A DNA stretch of 64,000 nucleotides from Pedobacter planticolens. Lineage in GTDB: Bacteria > Bacteroidota > Bacteroidia > Sphingobacteriales > Sphingobacteriaceae. Below are positions 38,614 to 47,242 of the stretch, piece by piece; position 1 is the stretch's first letter, and each line of letters begins with the position of its first letter. A program made the translations under genes and the position numbers. The stretch lies in contig NZ_WNXD01000002.1 of assembly GCF_014172375.1 (NCBI RefSeq), positions 1,674,001 to 1,738,000 of the forward strand, in the 5' to 3' direction. A model generated the notes under the pieces. That model did not search any database and had not been told where the DNA came from. It saw only the letters and a program-made list of their open reading frames with translations.

Positions 38614-39381
38614 TTAATCTTCACGCCACTCTTTGCCTGTTAAATGAATAAAAACATCTTCTAAATTAGCCTTTTTTACTTCTTTCTTGCGTTCAAAACC
38701 ACCTGCAATTAAATTATCTATTAATTTGTCTGGTGTATCTACTGCAATAATTTGTCCGCGTTCTACAAAAGCAACCCGGTCGCACAATTGCTCCGCTTCG
38801 TCCATATAATGTGTCGTAATCACAACTGTAGTTCCATTATTACGAATTTCGGTAATCAAATCCCAAAGGTTTCTACGTGCTTGTGGATCTAAGCCAGTTG
38901 TAGGTTCATCTAAAAAGATAATCTTTGGCGAATTGATAAGTGTAGTTGCAATAGAAAAACGTTGTTTTTGTCCACCAGATAAAGCTTTGTATCGTGCTTT
39001 GGCTTTATCCTGCAAATTTACTTTCTCTAACATTTCCATGGGTTTAACATTTACACCGTATAAACCAGAAAATAATTCAAGCAATTCTACCAAGTTTAAA
39101 TTAGGATAATAACCTGCGGCTTGTAACTGCACACCAATAATTCGTTTAATGGCATTTTGATCTTTATCAATAGAAAAACCATCTACCGTTACTTCACCCG
39201 AAGTTTTTGGACGGAGCGTTTCAATAATTTCTAGTGTAGTTGTTTTTCCTGCTCCGTTAGGGCCAAGTAAACCAAAGATTTCGTTTTCATACACATCAAA
39301 GCTTAACCCTTGAACTGCTTTAAAATCATCGTAATTTTTTACCAGGTTCTTCACACTGATAATGGCATTTCTATTTTCCAT
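38614..39381 (-). CDS. ABC-2 exporter ATP-binding protein
   Basis: 255 residues: Walker A GPNGAGKTT, Q-loop, signature LSGGQKQRF, Walker B IIFLDEPTTGLDP and H-loop ITTHYMDEAEQL. The short C-terminal extension (KKANLEDVFIHLTGKEW) is typical of the DrrA/CcmA-like branch. First gene of the two-gene exporter operon with the permease downstream. Confidence 0.93.
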   Translation of the reverse strand: MENRNAIISVKNLVKNYDDFKAVQGLSFDVYENEIFGLLGPNGAGKTTTLEIIETLRPKTSGEVTVDGFSIDKDQNAIKRIIGVQLQAAGYYPNLNLVELLELFSGLYGVNVKPMEMLEKVNLQDKAKARYKALSGGQKQRFSIATTLINSPKIIFLDEPTTGLDPQARRNLWDLITEIRNNGTTVVITTHYMDEAEQLCDRVAFVERGQIIAVDTPDKLIDNLIAGGFERKKEVKKANLEDVFIHLTGKEWRED

Positions 39382-39559
39382 GGGGATAAATGTAAGAAGG
39401 TTTATATGAATAGAAAATGAATTTTTACTAAAAAGCTAAAAATGTCGGTGAAATGATGTTTAAGTAAGGTAAATTGGATCAGGATAAGTAGGATTATAAG
39501 ATTTTAGGATTAAGATATGTCAGTCTGGATGACAATTAACTAATCTGTACTAAAACAAA

Positions 39560-39591
39560 AAGGATGTTAGGTTTTTAATGCTAACATCCTT
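39560..39591. terminator. Terminator downstream of carA
   Basis: AAGGATGTTAG and CTAACATCCTT stem with a short loop, and A/T-rich flanks on both sides. Serves carA on the minus strand. Confidence 0.75.
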
Positions 39592-39628
39592 CATTTAAAT
39601 ATCTTTGCTAAGACTTATAACTAGCAGT

Positions 39629-40741
39629 TTACCAAACTAAATCGCCTTTGATCAAGTCTACAAAATCATCAAATAGATAACGAGAATCATGTGGGCCTGG
39701 CGAAGATTCTGGGTGATATTGTACCGAAAATGCTTTTTTGCCTTTCACACGAATACCTTCTATCGATTGATCGTTTAAGTTGATGTGGGTAATTTCTACT
39801 TTATCAGATTTTCTAACTTCATCTGGAATTACACCAAAACCATGATTTTGAGAAGTTACTTCGCAATGGTTTTTAATAATGTTTTTCACAGGGTGATTTA
39901 ATCCACGATGTCCGTTAAACATTTTCATGGTACCAATTCCATTCGCTTCTGCCAATAACTGATGACCTAAGCAAATCCCAAACAATGGTTTATCTGCATC
40001 TAAAATAGATTTAACCGTATCAATTGCATACGCCATAGCTGCCGGATCTCCAGGACCATTAGAAATGAAATATCCATTTGCACCCCATTTGTTCATTTCA
40101 TCAAACGTAGTTTTAGCAGGATATACTTTTACGTAAATATCTCTATCATCAAAATTGCGCAAAATGTTTTTCTTGATACCTAAATCTAAAGCAGCAATTT
40201 TATAACTAGCATCCGGATTACCGTAATAATAAGGCTCGGTTGTAGAAACCTGAGATGAAAGTTCTAATCCATCCATATCTGGTACATTAGCTAATCTCTT
40301 TTTCAATTCTTGCAAATCTGTAATTTCTGAAGAGATAATTGCATTCATCGCTCCTTTATTACGAATGTGGCGAACCAAAGCACGCGTATCAATTTCTGAA
40401 ATCCCTACAATATTCTCATTTTGAAAGTTATCTTGTATTGATTCAGTCGCTTCTTTTCTACTATATACAATGTTGTAGTTTTTACAAACCAAACCAGCAA
40501 TTTTTATCGATCCCGATTCAATTTCATCTTTATGCATACCATAATTACCAATATGTGCATTGGTAGTTACCATAATCTGACCAAAGTAAGAAGGATCTGT
40601 AAATACCTCTTGGTAGCCTGTCATGCCTGTATTAAAACAAATTTCGCCAGTAGTAGTTCCTATTTTACCGGCAGCTTTGCCATAAAAAACGGTGCCATCG
40701 GCCAATAACAAGATTGCAGGTAACTTGGTGTAGTTAGTCAT
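39629..40741 (-). CDS. carA: Carbamoyl-phosphate synthase, small (glutaminase) subunit
   Basis: Supplies ammonia from glutamine for carbamoyl phosphate (pyrimidine and arginine synthesis). 370 residues. The N-terminal CPSase domain (LADGTVFYGKAAG, NTGMTGYQEVFTDPSYFGQI) is followed by a class I glutaminase domain with nucleophile GICLGHQLL and His/Glu in YHPESSPGPHDS. The large subunit carB is not adjacent in this window. A well-formed promoter lies upstream with a leader of about 110 bases. Confidence 0.97.
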   Translation of the reverse strand: MTNYTKLPAILLLADGTVFYGKAAGKIGTTTGEICFNTGMTGYQEVFTDPSYFGQIMVTTNAHIGNYGMHKDEIESGSIKIAGLVCKNYNIVYSRKEATESIQDNFQNENIVGISEIDTRALVRHIRNKGAMNAIISSEITDLQELKKRLANVPDMDGLELSSQVSTTEPYYYGNPDASYKIAALDLGIKKNILRNFDDRDIYVKVYPAKTTFDEMNKWGANGYFISNGPGDPAAMAYAIDTVKSILDADKPLFGICLGHQLLAEANGIGTMKMFNGHRGLNHPVKNIIKNHCEVTSQNHGFGVIPDEVRKSDKVEITHINLNDQSIEGIRVKGKKAFSVQYHPESSPGPHDSRYLFDDFVDLIKGDLVW

Positions 40742-41070
40742 GTGTATTACAATAAATATAGAGGGTGAAAAAAGAGAAAAAAGAATGGGATTTCGTAACG
40801 GTTATGCCGTTTTTGTAAGAAGGTAAAGAAATCTGACCGAACTCATTCATTTCAGGATACAAAGCTAGTTTTTTCAGCGGTTTTTTCAAGGATTTTTTTG
40901 AAATTTTTAATCAACTCTAGTTATTTTTAACGCAGTGGTGATAACTTTTAATCATATAAGGCATTGAAGGAAATATAAGTTGATGTGATAAACTTATATG
41001 CCCTTATATTTCTTATATGTTTCAATTCAATTACGCGGTTAAATCTTAGTTCCTTTTACAATAATAAAAC
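40742..41070. other. Divergent carA-panB intergenic region
   Basis: Contains the carA promoter (40860-40889, minus) and a short hairpin AACGG/CCGTT in its leader (40797-40811). Further right are overlapping inverted repeats: GAAATATAAG (40970-40979) with CTTATATTTC (41003-41012), and ATATAAGTT with AACTTATAT, which cannot form at the same time. No gene is seen. Confidence 0.5.
40860..40889 (-). promoter_or_regulatory. Bacteroidetes-type promoter of carA
   Basis: On the minus strand, TTG (40887-40889) and TAGCTTTG (40860-40867) are separated by exactly 19 bases. The predicted start is near 40853, giving a leader of about 110 bases. Confidence 0.65.
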
Positions 41071-41071
41071 C

Positions 41072-41089
41072 TAATTTTGTTTAACAAAA
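41072..41089 (+). promoter_or_regulatory. panB -7 element overlapping a small dyad
   Basis: TAATTTTG (41072-41079) matches TAnnTTTG. TTTTGTT-T-AACAAAA (41075-41089) is a perfect dyad covering the probable transcript start, where a repressor could bind. No clear -33 element was found. Confidence 0.4.
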
Positions 41090-41097
41090 CAAAGAAC

Positions 41098-41913
41098 ATG
41101 TCTGTAAACAAAGAAATAAAGCGGATTACCACTCACATTTTGCAAGAAATGAAACAACGCGGAGAAAAAATCGCGATGCTAACTGCTTACGATTATTCTA
41201 TGGCAACCATTTTAGATGATGCTGGCTTAGATGTTTTATTGGTTGGCGACTCTGCATCTAATGTAATGGCTGGTCACGAAACTACTTTGCCAATTACACT
41301 AGATCAAATGATTTACCATGCACAAGGCGTAGTAAGAGGTGCTAGTCGTGCTTTTGTAGTGGTCGATTTACCTTTCGGTTCGTATCAAGGAAACTCAAAA
41401 GAAGCCTTAAACTCTGCTATTCGTATCATGAAAGAGTCTGGCGCACATGGCGTAAAGTTAGAAGGCGGAGTGGAAGTGGTAGAATCTATTCAGCGAATTA
41501 TTACTGCAGGCATCCCTGTTATGGGGCATTTGGGTTTAACGCCGCAATCTATTTATAAATTTGGAACCTACACGGTTAGAGCTAAAGACGAAGAAGAAGC
41601 TAATAAATTAAAGACTGATATTATCGCTTTGCAAGATGCAGGTTGTTTTGCAGTTGTGTTAGAAAAAATTCCTGCTAAGTTGGCTAAGGAGGTTACGGCA
41701 AGTGTAAGCATTCCAACAATTGGTATTGGCGCTGGACCAAATTGCGACGGTCAGGTTTTGGTAGTGAACGATATGATTGGCTTAACTAAAGGATTTAAAC
41801 CTCGCTTTTTACGTCAGTATGTAAATTTATACGATGGAATTTTAAGTGCAGCACAAGCATATATTAAAGATGTAAAAGCAAAAGATTTCCCTAACGAGAA
41901 AGAACAGTACTAG
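41098..41913 (+). CDS. panB: Ketopantoate hydroxymethyltransferase
   Basis: 3-methyl-2-oxobutanoate hydroxymethyltransferase, the first step of pantothenate synthesis. The start is ATG 41098 (a TTG lies seven codons upstream), giving 271 residues. Motifs: [50 protein letters not shown] and [16 protein letters not shown], then [16 protein letters not shown]. All match PanB. Not adjacent to panC. Strongly supported. Confidence 0.97.
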   Translation: MSVNKEIKRITTHILQEMKQRGEKIAMLTAYDYSMATILDDAGLDVLLVGDSASNVMAGHETTLPITLDQMIYHAQGVVRGASRAFVVVDLPFGSYQGNSKEALNSAIRIMKESGAHGVKLEGGVEVVESIQRIITAGIPVMGHLGLTPQSIYKFGTYTVRAKDEEEANKLKTDIIALQDAGCFAVVLEKIPAKLAKEVTASVSIPTIGIGAGPNCDGQVLVVNDMIGLTKGFKPRFLRQYVNLYDGILSAAQAYIKDVKAKDFPNEKEQY

Positions 41914-41948
41914 TTGGATTAAGGATTTAATAATGATTTGAAAAGCAG

Positions 41949-42030
41949 TTCCTGTACTCATCGGATACATCAGCCCCGCTTTCCTTTCAAGCTCAATGAA
42001 GAATTGAGGCTTTTCATCCAATCGGGTTTA
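41949..42030. repeat. Degenerate dispersed intergenic sequence between panB and the RluA gene
   Basis: Contains CTCAATGAAGAATTGAGGC and CAATCGGG. Similar ATGAARAATCGGG words occur near 51158-51186 and 54960-54981. It is non-coding and looks like the decayed copy of a widespread intergenic repeat. Confidence 0.4.
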
Positions 42031-42095
42031 GTTAACAAAAAACAGTTCATATTTCATTAATCTAACTACTCAATACTAACTACTTTATACTAAAA

Positions 42096-42791
42096 ATGCC
42101 AATTACAGAAGCCGATATTTTATACGAAGATAACCACTTAATAGCCGTTAATAAACGTGCTGGCGATATTGTACAGATTGATGAAACTGGCGATGAACCG
42201 TTAGATGAACAGGTTAAGAAGTACATTGCTGCTAAATACAATAAACCAAATGGCGCTTTTTTAGGTGTTATTCATCGGTTAGATAGACCTGTAAGCGGTG
42301 TGATTTTATTTGCTAAAACAAGCAAAGCTTTAGAACGGATGAATGCTATTTTCAAAAATCGTGAAGTGCGTAAAACTTACTTTGCTGTGGTGCGTAATAA
42401 GCCTGCCCGATTAGAAGGAAACTTAGTGCATTGGTTAATTAAAAATCCACAGAAGAATGTGGTAACGGCCTATAATAAAGAAGTGCCCGATAGTCAACGT
42501 TCTGAATTGGATTATAAACTGATAGGGGAGCTTGGAGGTTTTTATTTATTACAAGTAAATCCATTAACAGGTCGTTCGCATCAAATTAGAGTACAACTTT
42601 CTACAATGGATTGCCCAATTGTGGGCGATAATAAATATGGTTATCCTCGCGGCAGCAAAAAAGGAAGCATTTGTTTACATGCTAGGCAATTAGAATTTAT
42701 CCACCCTGTGCAAAAAGAACCTATTAAAATATTTGCCAAATTACCAGTTGATGGTTTTTGGGAAAGATATGAAGGGTTTAAGATAAGTTGA
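42096..42791 (+). CDS. RluA-family pseudouridine synthase
   Basis: A 231-residue stand-alone catalytic domain modifying uridines in rRNA or tRNA. It begins ILYEDNHLIAVNKRAGDIVQ, the catalytic aspartate is in GVIHRLDRPVSGVILFAKT, and the C-terminal RSHQIRVQL motif is present. It has no S4 domain. The exact target (RluA, RluC or TruC type) cannot be assigned. A run of short degenerate ATTAAC/CAACTA words fills the spacer downstream. Confidence 0.92.
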   Translation: MPITEADILYEDNHLIAVNKRAGDIVQIDETGDEPLDEQVKKYIAAKYNKPNGAFLGVIHRLDRPVSGVILFAKTSKALERMNAIFKNREVRKTYFAVVRNKPARLEGNLVHWLIKNPQKNVVTAYNKEVPDSQRSELDYKLIGELGGFYLLQVNPLTGRSHQIRVQLSTMDCPIVGDNKYGYPRGSKKGSICLHARQLEFIHPVQKEPIKIFAKLPVDGFWERYEGFKIS

Positions 42792-42954
42792 TAGCCATGG
42801 TTGGTAGTCCATGATTAATAGTTAATAGTCTGGATGTATATTGTTAATGTGCTAAGGTTAAAGCGCCCAAGCAATCAACTATTACCATCAACTAATAGGC
42901 TCATAGTTTAAGCATCCAAGCAATTAACTATCCACAATTAACCATCAACTACCT

Positions 42955-43425
42955 TTACTTACAATCTACTTTAGTAAAAACAATCGACTGTCCAAAAGTT
43001 AATTTAGAAGTATCCTTAAACATCATTTTACCGTTTTTTCCTTCAACAACATCACCAAAGCCTTCTAGCAATTGATTTCCTTTTTTTAGAAATGCTACTT
43101 GCCTAACCGATTCTTTTCCTTCAGAATTAAAAGTATACTCGGCAAGTAATGTATCACCATGAAGTTCACCTTCTACAATGCCATTGTTTTTATCTTTCTC
43201 GTATAAGTTATACGCTAATTCACCAGTAGTAATGGTGCCGCTGTTCATTAACTTGATGGTTGCAGTATCTTTATCTTTGATATACGAATAGCAAAATTGT
43301 TGTGTTCCTGCTTGCACATTAGTGTCTAATGCAACGGTTTCAGTTTCTTTTTGCTCAGTTTTATTACTTTGGCAAGCAAAGATTAATCCGGCAAAGCCAA
43401 TTAAAAGGAAGGTTATTTTTTTCAT
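42955..43425 (-). CDS. Predicted lipoprotein, function unknown
   Basis: I start at ATG 43425, giving 156 residues and a lipoprotein signal (LIGFAGLIFAC), rather than 25 codons upstream. The mature part is beta-rich with repeated G-E and K-D turns (TTGELAYNLYEKDKNNGIVEGEL). It resembles the many small Bacteroidetes lipoproteins with a lipocalin-like beta sandwich, but I cannot name a family. Confidence 0.72.
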   Translation of the reverse strand: MKKITFLLIGFAGLIFACQSNKTEQKETETVALDTNVQAGTQQFCYSYIKDKDTATIKLMNSGTITTGELAYNLYEKDKNNGIVEGELHGDTLLAEYTFNSEGKESVRQVAFLKKGNQLLEGFGDVVEGKNGKMMFKDTSKLTFGQSIVFTKVDCK

Positions 43426-43506
43426 GCTAATTATTTTAATTCTAATATAGCAACAATTTATAGGTGTTAAAGTTTTGGGTTGCTTGTAACTGTAAAGCAC
43501 TTACTA

Positions 43507-43590
43507 CGTCATTCCCGTGAAAACGGGAATCGTAAAGCGGTAAAAAGATTTGCTATTGCATTACGATTCCCAATCGAGTTGGGAATGACG
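43507..43590. repeat. Paired-hairpin intergenic element, TCATTCCCG family, copy 2
   Basis: The cleanest copy: CGTCATTCCCG at the left and GGGAATGACG at the right. It has hairpins ATTCCCGTGAAAACGGGAAT and ATTCCCAATCGAGTTGGGAAT, with complementary inner words CGTAAAGC/GCATTACG, so the whole 84 bases are nearly palindromic. Confidence 0.8.
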
Positions 43591-43678
43591 ATATGGTCAC
43601 ATGCACTGCTAAACTAGAAAGTCCCAGTAAAAACCGGGACTAACTAAACCAATCATACACCGTATGAAAAATCTTCAA

Positions 43679-45133
43679 TTACCACACATATGTACCAACT
43701 GCGCCTGCTGGTAAAGTGCTGGTTACTATTTTAGTATTATGCATAATGTTAAATGTTTGTGCTGTAGCGCTGGTGTTGATTACAATTAATGCTCTTTTGC
43801 CATCGGTAGTTTTAAAAGCAACGTTGGCTAATGTACTATTTAAGGTAGAACCAATGCGTACCGAACCTGGTCTAACAAATTTAGAAGCATGCGCAATAAT
43901 ATAATAGGCTACATTTCTGGTTACTGCTGGACTAATGGTTAAAGCGCCTAAACAAGTAGTACAACCGCCATCTGGTGTATGTGGATTGTAACTTGCATCT
44001 GCTGCTAAATTCCATTCTAACACATTTCTGCTCCAATTACGTGTAGCACCAATAATTAAAGTAGAAACATGCCACTTTAAATCTGCGGCGAAATTGCCAG
44101 GCCCACCAACCCATTGCTCGGTGAAATACACGCTTTTAGTAGGATAAGCATCATGAACTTGACTAAGTGCCGAGATGCTACCTCCATATAAATGAAAAGC
44201 CGAACCATCTACATATTTACTTGCTGCGGGATCTGCCAATATAGCCATTGGGTAATCTGGGCGATCTGCATTATGATCATATACAATAATTTTAGTAGTT
44301 AAACCTGCAGTTTCAAACGCTGGGCCTAATGCCGTTTTAATGAAGATAGCTTGATCTGCTGCTTCCATATACATACTTGGGGTATTGCCCGGATGCAAAG
44401 GTTCGTTTTGTATGGTAATGGCATCGATAGGAATACCTTGTGCTTTCATCGCTTGAATATATTTCACAAAGTATTTGGCATAAGATGAATAGTATTCTGG
44501 TTTTAAACTTCCGCCTTTGTAAGCATTGTTTGTTTTCATCCATGTTGGTGCTGTCCATGGTGAACCTAAAATTTTGATGTTTGGGTTTATCGCCAAAATC
44601 TTTTTAAGGATGGGAACTAAATCTGTCATTTCTGCTGCAATAGAGAAATTATCCTGATTGATATCTGTTTGTCCTGTTGGTCTTTCATTATAAGTAAAAA
44701 CGTTCGCACTTAAATCTGATGCGCCAATGCTTATTCGTAGGTAGCTTACCCCAATTGCTCCCTCTTCGGTAGAAAACAATTCTTTTAATAATGCATCCTT
44801 TTCAGTAGTACCTAAACTATTAATTAACGTAGCGCTTCCTCCTGTTAAGGTATAGCCAAACCCATCAATGGTTTGATAAACTTGTGCTTCATCTACTGTT
44901 ATAGTGGGGTTGCTATTATTTGTTGCAGTAAAGTTTAAAGCAATATTTTGTTTTTGTAGCAAAGCTGATTTATCACCTGTGGTTAACCAAAAACTTACAT
45001 CGCTGGTTACAGGTGTTGTAACTGGTGGTGTAGTAGGGCCGCCGTTATTGGTAGTAGTTTTAACGGCTTTTTTACAAGCACATGAAACAAAGATGAGGGC
45101 TAATGCAAAAAAGGTAGTGGAGAATAGTTTCAT
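43679..45133 (-). CDS. GH30 family glycoside hydrolase, lipoprotein
   Basis: 484 residues with a lipoprotein signal (FVSCAC), then a (beta/alpha)8 barrel plus side beta domain, as in glucosylceramidase-type GH30 enzymes. Visible motifs: VYQTIDGFGYTLTGGSATLI, YLRISIGASDLS, acid/base Glu in ITIQNEPLHPGNTPSM, and nucleophile Glu in VYFTEQWVGGPGNF. Probably a surface or periplasmic beta-glucosidase/beta-glucosylceramidase; substrate not deducible. It stands alone. Confidence 0.9.
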   Translation of the reverse strand: MKLFSTTFFALALIFVSCACKKAVKTTTNNGGPTTPPVTTPVTSDVSFWLTTGDKSALLQKQNIALNFTATNNSNPTITVDEAQVYQTIDGFGYTLTGGSATLINSLGTTEKDALLKELFSTEEGAIGVSYLRISIGASDLSANVFTYNERPTGQTDINQDNFSIAAEMTDLVPILKKILAINPNIKILGSPWTAPTWMKTNNAYKGGSLKPEYYSSYAKYFVKYIQAMKAQGIPIDAITIQNEPLHPGNTPSMYMEAADQAIFIKTALGPAFETAGLTTKIIVYDHNADRPDYPMAILADPAASKYVDGSAFHLYGGSISALSQVHDAYPTKSVYFTEQWVGGPGNFAADLKWHVSTLIIGATRNWSRNVLEWNLAADASYNPHTPDGGCTTCLGALTISPAVTRNVAYYIIAHASKFVRPGSVRIGSTLNSTLANVAFKTTDGKRALIVINTSATAQTFNIMHNTKIVTSTLPAGAVGTYVW

Positions 45134-45767
45134 GGAAATTGGTTAAGGAATAGAGTTGGATTTGATTTTTTAACGGCAGCTTTTGCCTGCCTTTTTAAGT
45201 TAAACTACTGTAAGCTAGATAATATATTTGAATGTTAAAAATTCTTTATTTCGGGGTTTTTAAGCATTAATACGTTTTATTCGCAAAGGCTTGTAGTTGA
45301 TTATTTGCTTTATTAGGTGTGAAAAAAGCTTTTGATTTTTTGAAGTTTTTATTTTGATACGCTTAAATAACATGAAAATAGTTTGTTTCTACTAGCAGAA
45401 TCATTTAATCTTCAATAAAATTTACCCTTATAATTCGTTCTATCCTAATTTGCCAAAACTAACCCATCGTAACCTTACTCTTCATTTAGGTTAAATATGT
45501 TTTTTGTTGCTGAACTGTCAACCAAATAGTTATATAGTTAAAAGATTAATATAACTGGTATTAAAATAACCCTTTCTAATCCTTTTCTTTAGATTTTAGG
45601 ATAAATAAACCACCTAAAAGATGATTTTACAGAAGAATGCTTTACCCTAGTTTTGCTAAGTGTTGATCGATTCAGCCAGCTTCCGCGTTCTGCGATGAAA
45701 GTTAGGGATGGTTTTTATAGTTGGCTGAATTTCAACATATTTTGTATTGCTATAAAACATAATAATA
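45134..45767. other. A/T-rich gene-free stretch upstream of the GH30 gene
   Basis: About 630 bases without a convincing gene, tRNA or repeat. It presumably contains the GH30 promoter on the minus strand, but I could not identify a clear one. Confidence 0.4.
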
Positions 45768-46043
45768 ATGATTTTCAAATGCTTGTGGTCTGTAAATGTG
45801 CTGATAACTTGTTTGTTCACTTACCTGCTTTATATTGCTTTTGGACATTTTTTATTAACCAATACTCAATCCTTTTTTCTTTTAGTTTTATTGGTTCTGA
45901 ATGGTGTATTGCTATATGCATCTTTTAAATTAAAGCAACGCAGAAAAATAGTAGCCTACTCAGCGCTGATTATAGTTTCATTACCAAGCCTTTATTGTGC
46001 AGTCCTATTAATGAGTGTCTTCTCTTATATAATGTTGTATTAA
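45768..46043 (+). CDS. Possible small membrane protein
   Basis: A 91-residue open frame with about three hydrophobic segments (LLYIAFGHFLL region, FFLLVLLVLNGVLLYA, and IIVSLPSLYCAVLLMSV). A basic loop KLKQRRK follows the second, as expected of a real membrane protein by the positive-inside rule. No family is recognised, and another frame is also open across part of it, so coding status is uncertain. Confidence 0.4.
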   Translation: MIFKCLWSVNVLITCLFTYLLYIAFGHFLLTNTQSFFLLVLLVLNGVLLYASFKLKQRRKIVAYSALIIVSLPSLYCAVLLMSVFSYIMLY

Positions 46044-46132
46044 GCCGAAACTAAATTATTAATAATATCGTGTTCTGTCATTGTAATTAGTCTATTAAAT
46101 GATCTAGATATGGAAGAACGGTAAGTTGAATT

Positions 46133-46495
46133 CTAAACTCGTAAAATCTTTTCCATCTTGCGTCCCTTTGCTAACTCATCTATTATTTTGTCTAAATATC
46201 TTGCCTGTTGTGTTAAAGGATCTTCGATATCTTCTACCCGATAGCCACAAATTACACCAGTAATGAGGTGAGCATTAGGGTTTAATGTAGCCTGCTGAAA
46301 GAATTCTTCAAACGTTACTCTTTTTTCAATGAGCTCTTGTAGTTTTTTTTCATCGAAACCAGTTAGCCATTCAATTACTTGATGTAGTTCTTCTTTCGTT
46401 CTACCTTTCTTTTCAACTTTTGTTACATAATGTGGGTATACCGAGGCGAAGATCATTTTTGGAATACGTCCGTCGTGATTATTTGTGCTGTTCAT
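46133..46495 (-). CDS. DUF2200 family protein
   Basis: 120 residues, no signal peptide. Family-typical sequence: [32 protein letters not shown] near residue 45, and [37 protein letters not shown] at the C-terminus. Function unknown. It is followed on the same strand by the DUF1801-like gene upstream at 46656-47045, with a paired-hairpin repeat between. Confidence 0.85.
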   Translation of the reverse strand: MNSTNNHDGRIPKMIFASVYPHYVTKVEKKGRTKEELHQVIEWLTGFDEKKLQELIEKRVTFEEFFQQATLNPNAHLITGVICGYRVEDIEDPLTQQARYLDKIIDELAKGRKMEKILRV

Positions 46496-46550
46496 GTTAT
46501 GTAGTTTTAGGTTAACAAGTGTTTAGATTTCATTCAAGTAGAAAGTCGAT

Positions 46551-46630
46551 GTCATCCTGAGCGAGCCTGTACTGAGCGAAGTCGAAGTGAAGGATTTATA
46601 TAAAGGGTCTTCGACTACGCTCAGACTGAC
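46551..46630. repeat. Paired-hairpin intergenic element (GTCATCCTGAGC type)
   Basis: GTCATCCTGAGCG at the left and CTCAGACTGAC at the right. CTGAGCGAAGTCGAAG pairs with CTTCGACTACGCTCAG with one mismatch. Partial copies occur at 49356 and 50996. Confidence 0.7.
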
Positions 46631-46655
46631 AAAGCCGCGTTCAGACTGATAAAAA

Positions 46656-47045
46656 TTATAGTCGTTCTAATTGTCCTTTTCTTTTCACTATGTTTTTATA
46701 ATCCCATTGAATTTCTCTTGATTTTTGTAACCAACGTTTTAAGTCGCTTTCTTTAATCTCGGGAAGGTTAGTATAAAAGATAGAAGCATCTTTAAATTTT
46801 TTACCTAGTACGTTTAATTCCTGTTCGTCAAAGTCAGCTCCGCTCCAAAACATCAATCTAATTCCTGCTTTTTGTTTGCTGTAACCAACAATTGGGTTGC
46901 CATTTAAAAACCAAACAGGATGTGCATGCCAAACTTTACTTTCGGCTTCGGCGAGTTCGCTGTTAATTCGTGTTGCAAGGAGGTTGCAAATTTCTTTGTC
47001 GACAGTGTTTTGTTTGTCGTTGTAGGGTTGAATTTCCGAGTTCAT
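46656..47045 (-). CDS. DUF1801-like (YdhG/YjbR-fold) protein
   Basis: 129 residues, cytoplasmic. Features of the DUF1801 fold: KVWHAHPVWFLNGNPIVGYSKQKAGIRLMFWSGADF, and a C-terminal conserved YTNLPEIKESDLKRWL. Function unknown; such proteins occur singly or near stress genes. It is in the same orientation as the DUF2200 gene. Confidence 0.8.
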   Translation of the reverse strand: MNSEIQPYNDKQNTVDKEICNLLATRINSELAEAESKVWHAHPVWFLNGNPIVGYSKQKAGIRLMFWSGADFDEQELNVLGKKFKDASIFYTNLPEIKESDLKRWLQKSREIQWDYKNIVKRKGQLERL

Positions 47046-47101
47046 TGTTTTACTGGTTTACCGCTTACTCAAATATAAATGAAACGTTTATCATTTTAAA
47101 C

Positions 47102-47132
47102 CATATAAGGCATATAAGTTTCATATAAGGTT
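47102..47132. repeat. CATATAAGG word cluster
   Basis: CATATAAGGCATATAAGTTTCATATAAGG; related to ATCATATAAGGCATTGAAGG with later TTATATGCCC in the carA-panB gap (40951 on). Low-complexity intergenic repeat. Confidence 0.4.
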
Positions 47133-47156
47133 TTAGTGGAAAGCCTTAGCAAGAAA

Positions 47157-47181
47157 GATTGCTTCGTGCCTCGCAATGACG
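47157..47181. repeat. Dispersed repeat GATTGCTTCGTGCCTCGCAATGACG
   Basis: An inverted copy (CGTCTTTGCGAGGCACGAAGCAATCT) lies at 51337-51362. A common type of Bacteroidetes intergenic repeat. Confidence 0.55.
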
Positions 47182-47242
47182 TGGCGTTAAAAAGGATGGA
47201 TGCAAAATCTGTGTTTATCTGTGAAATCTGTGGCAAAAATCT

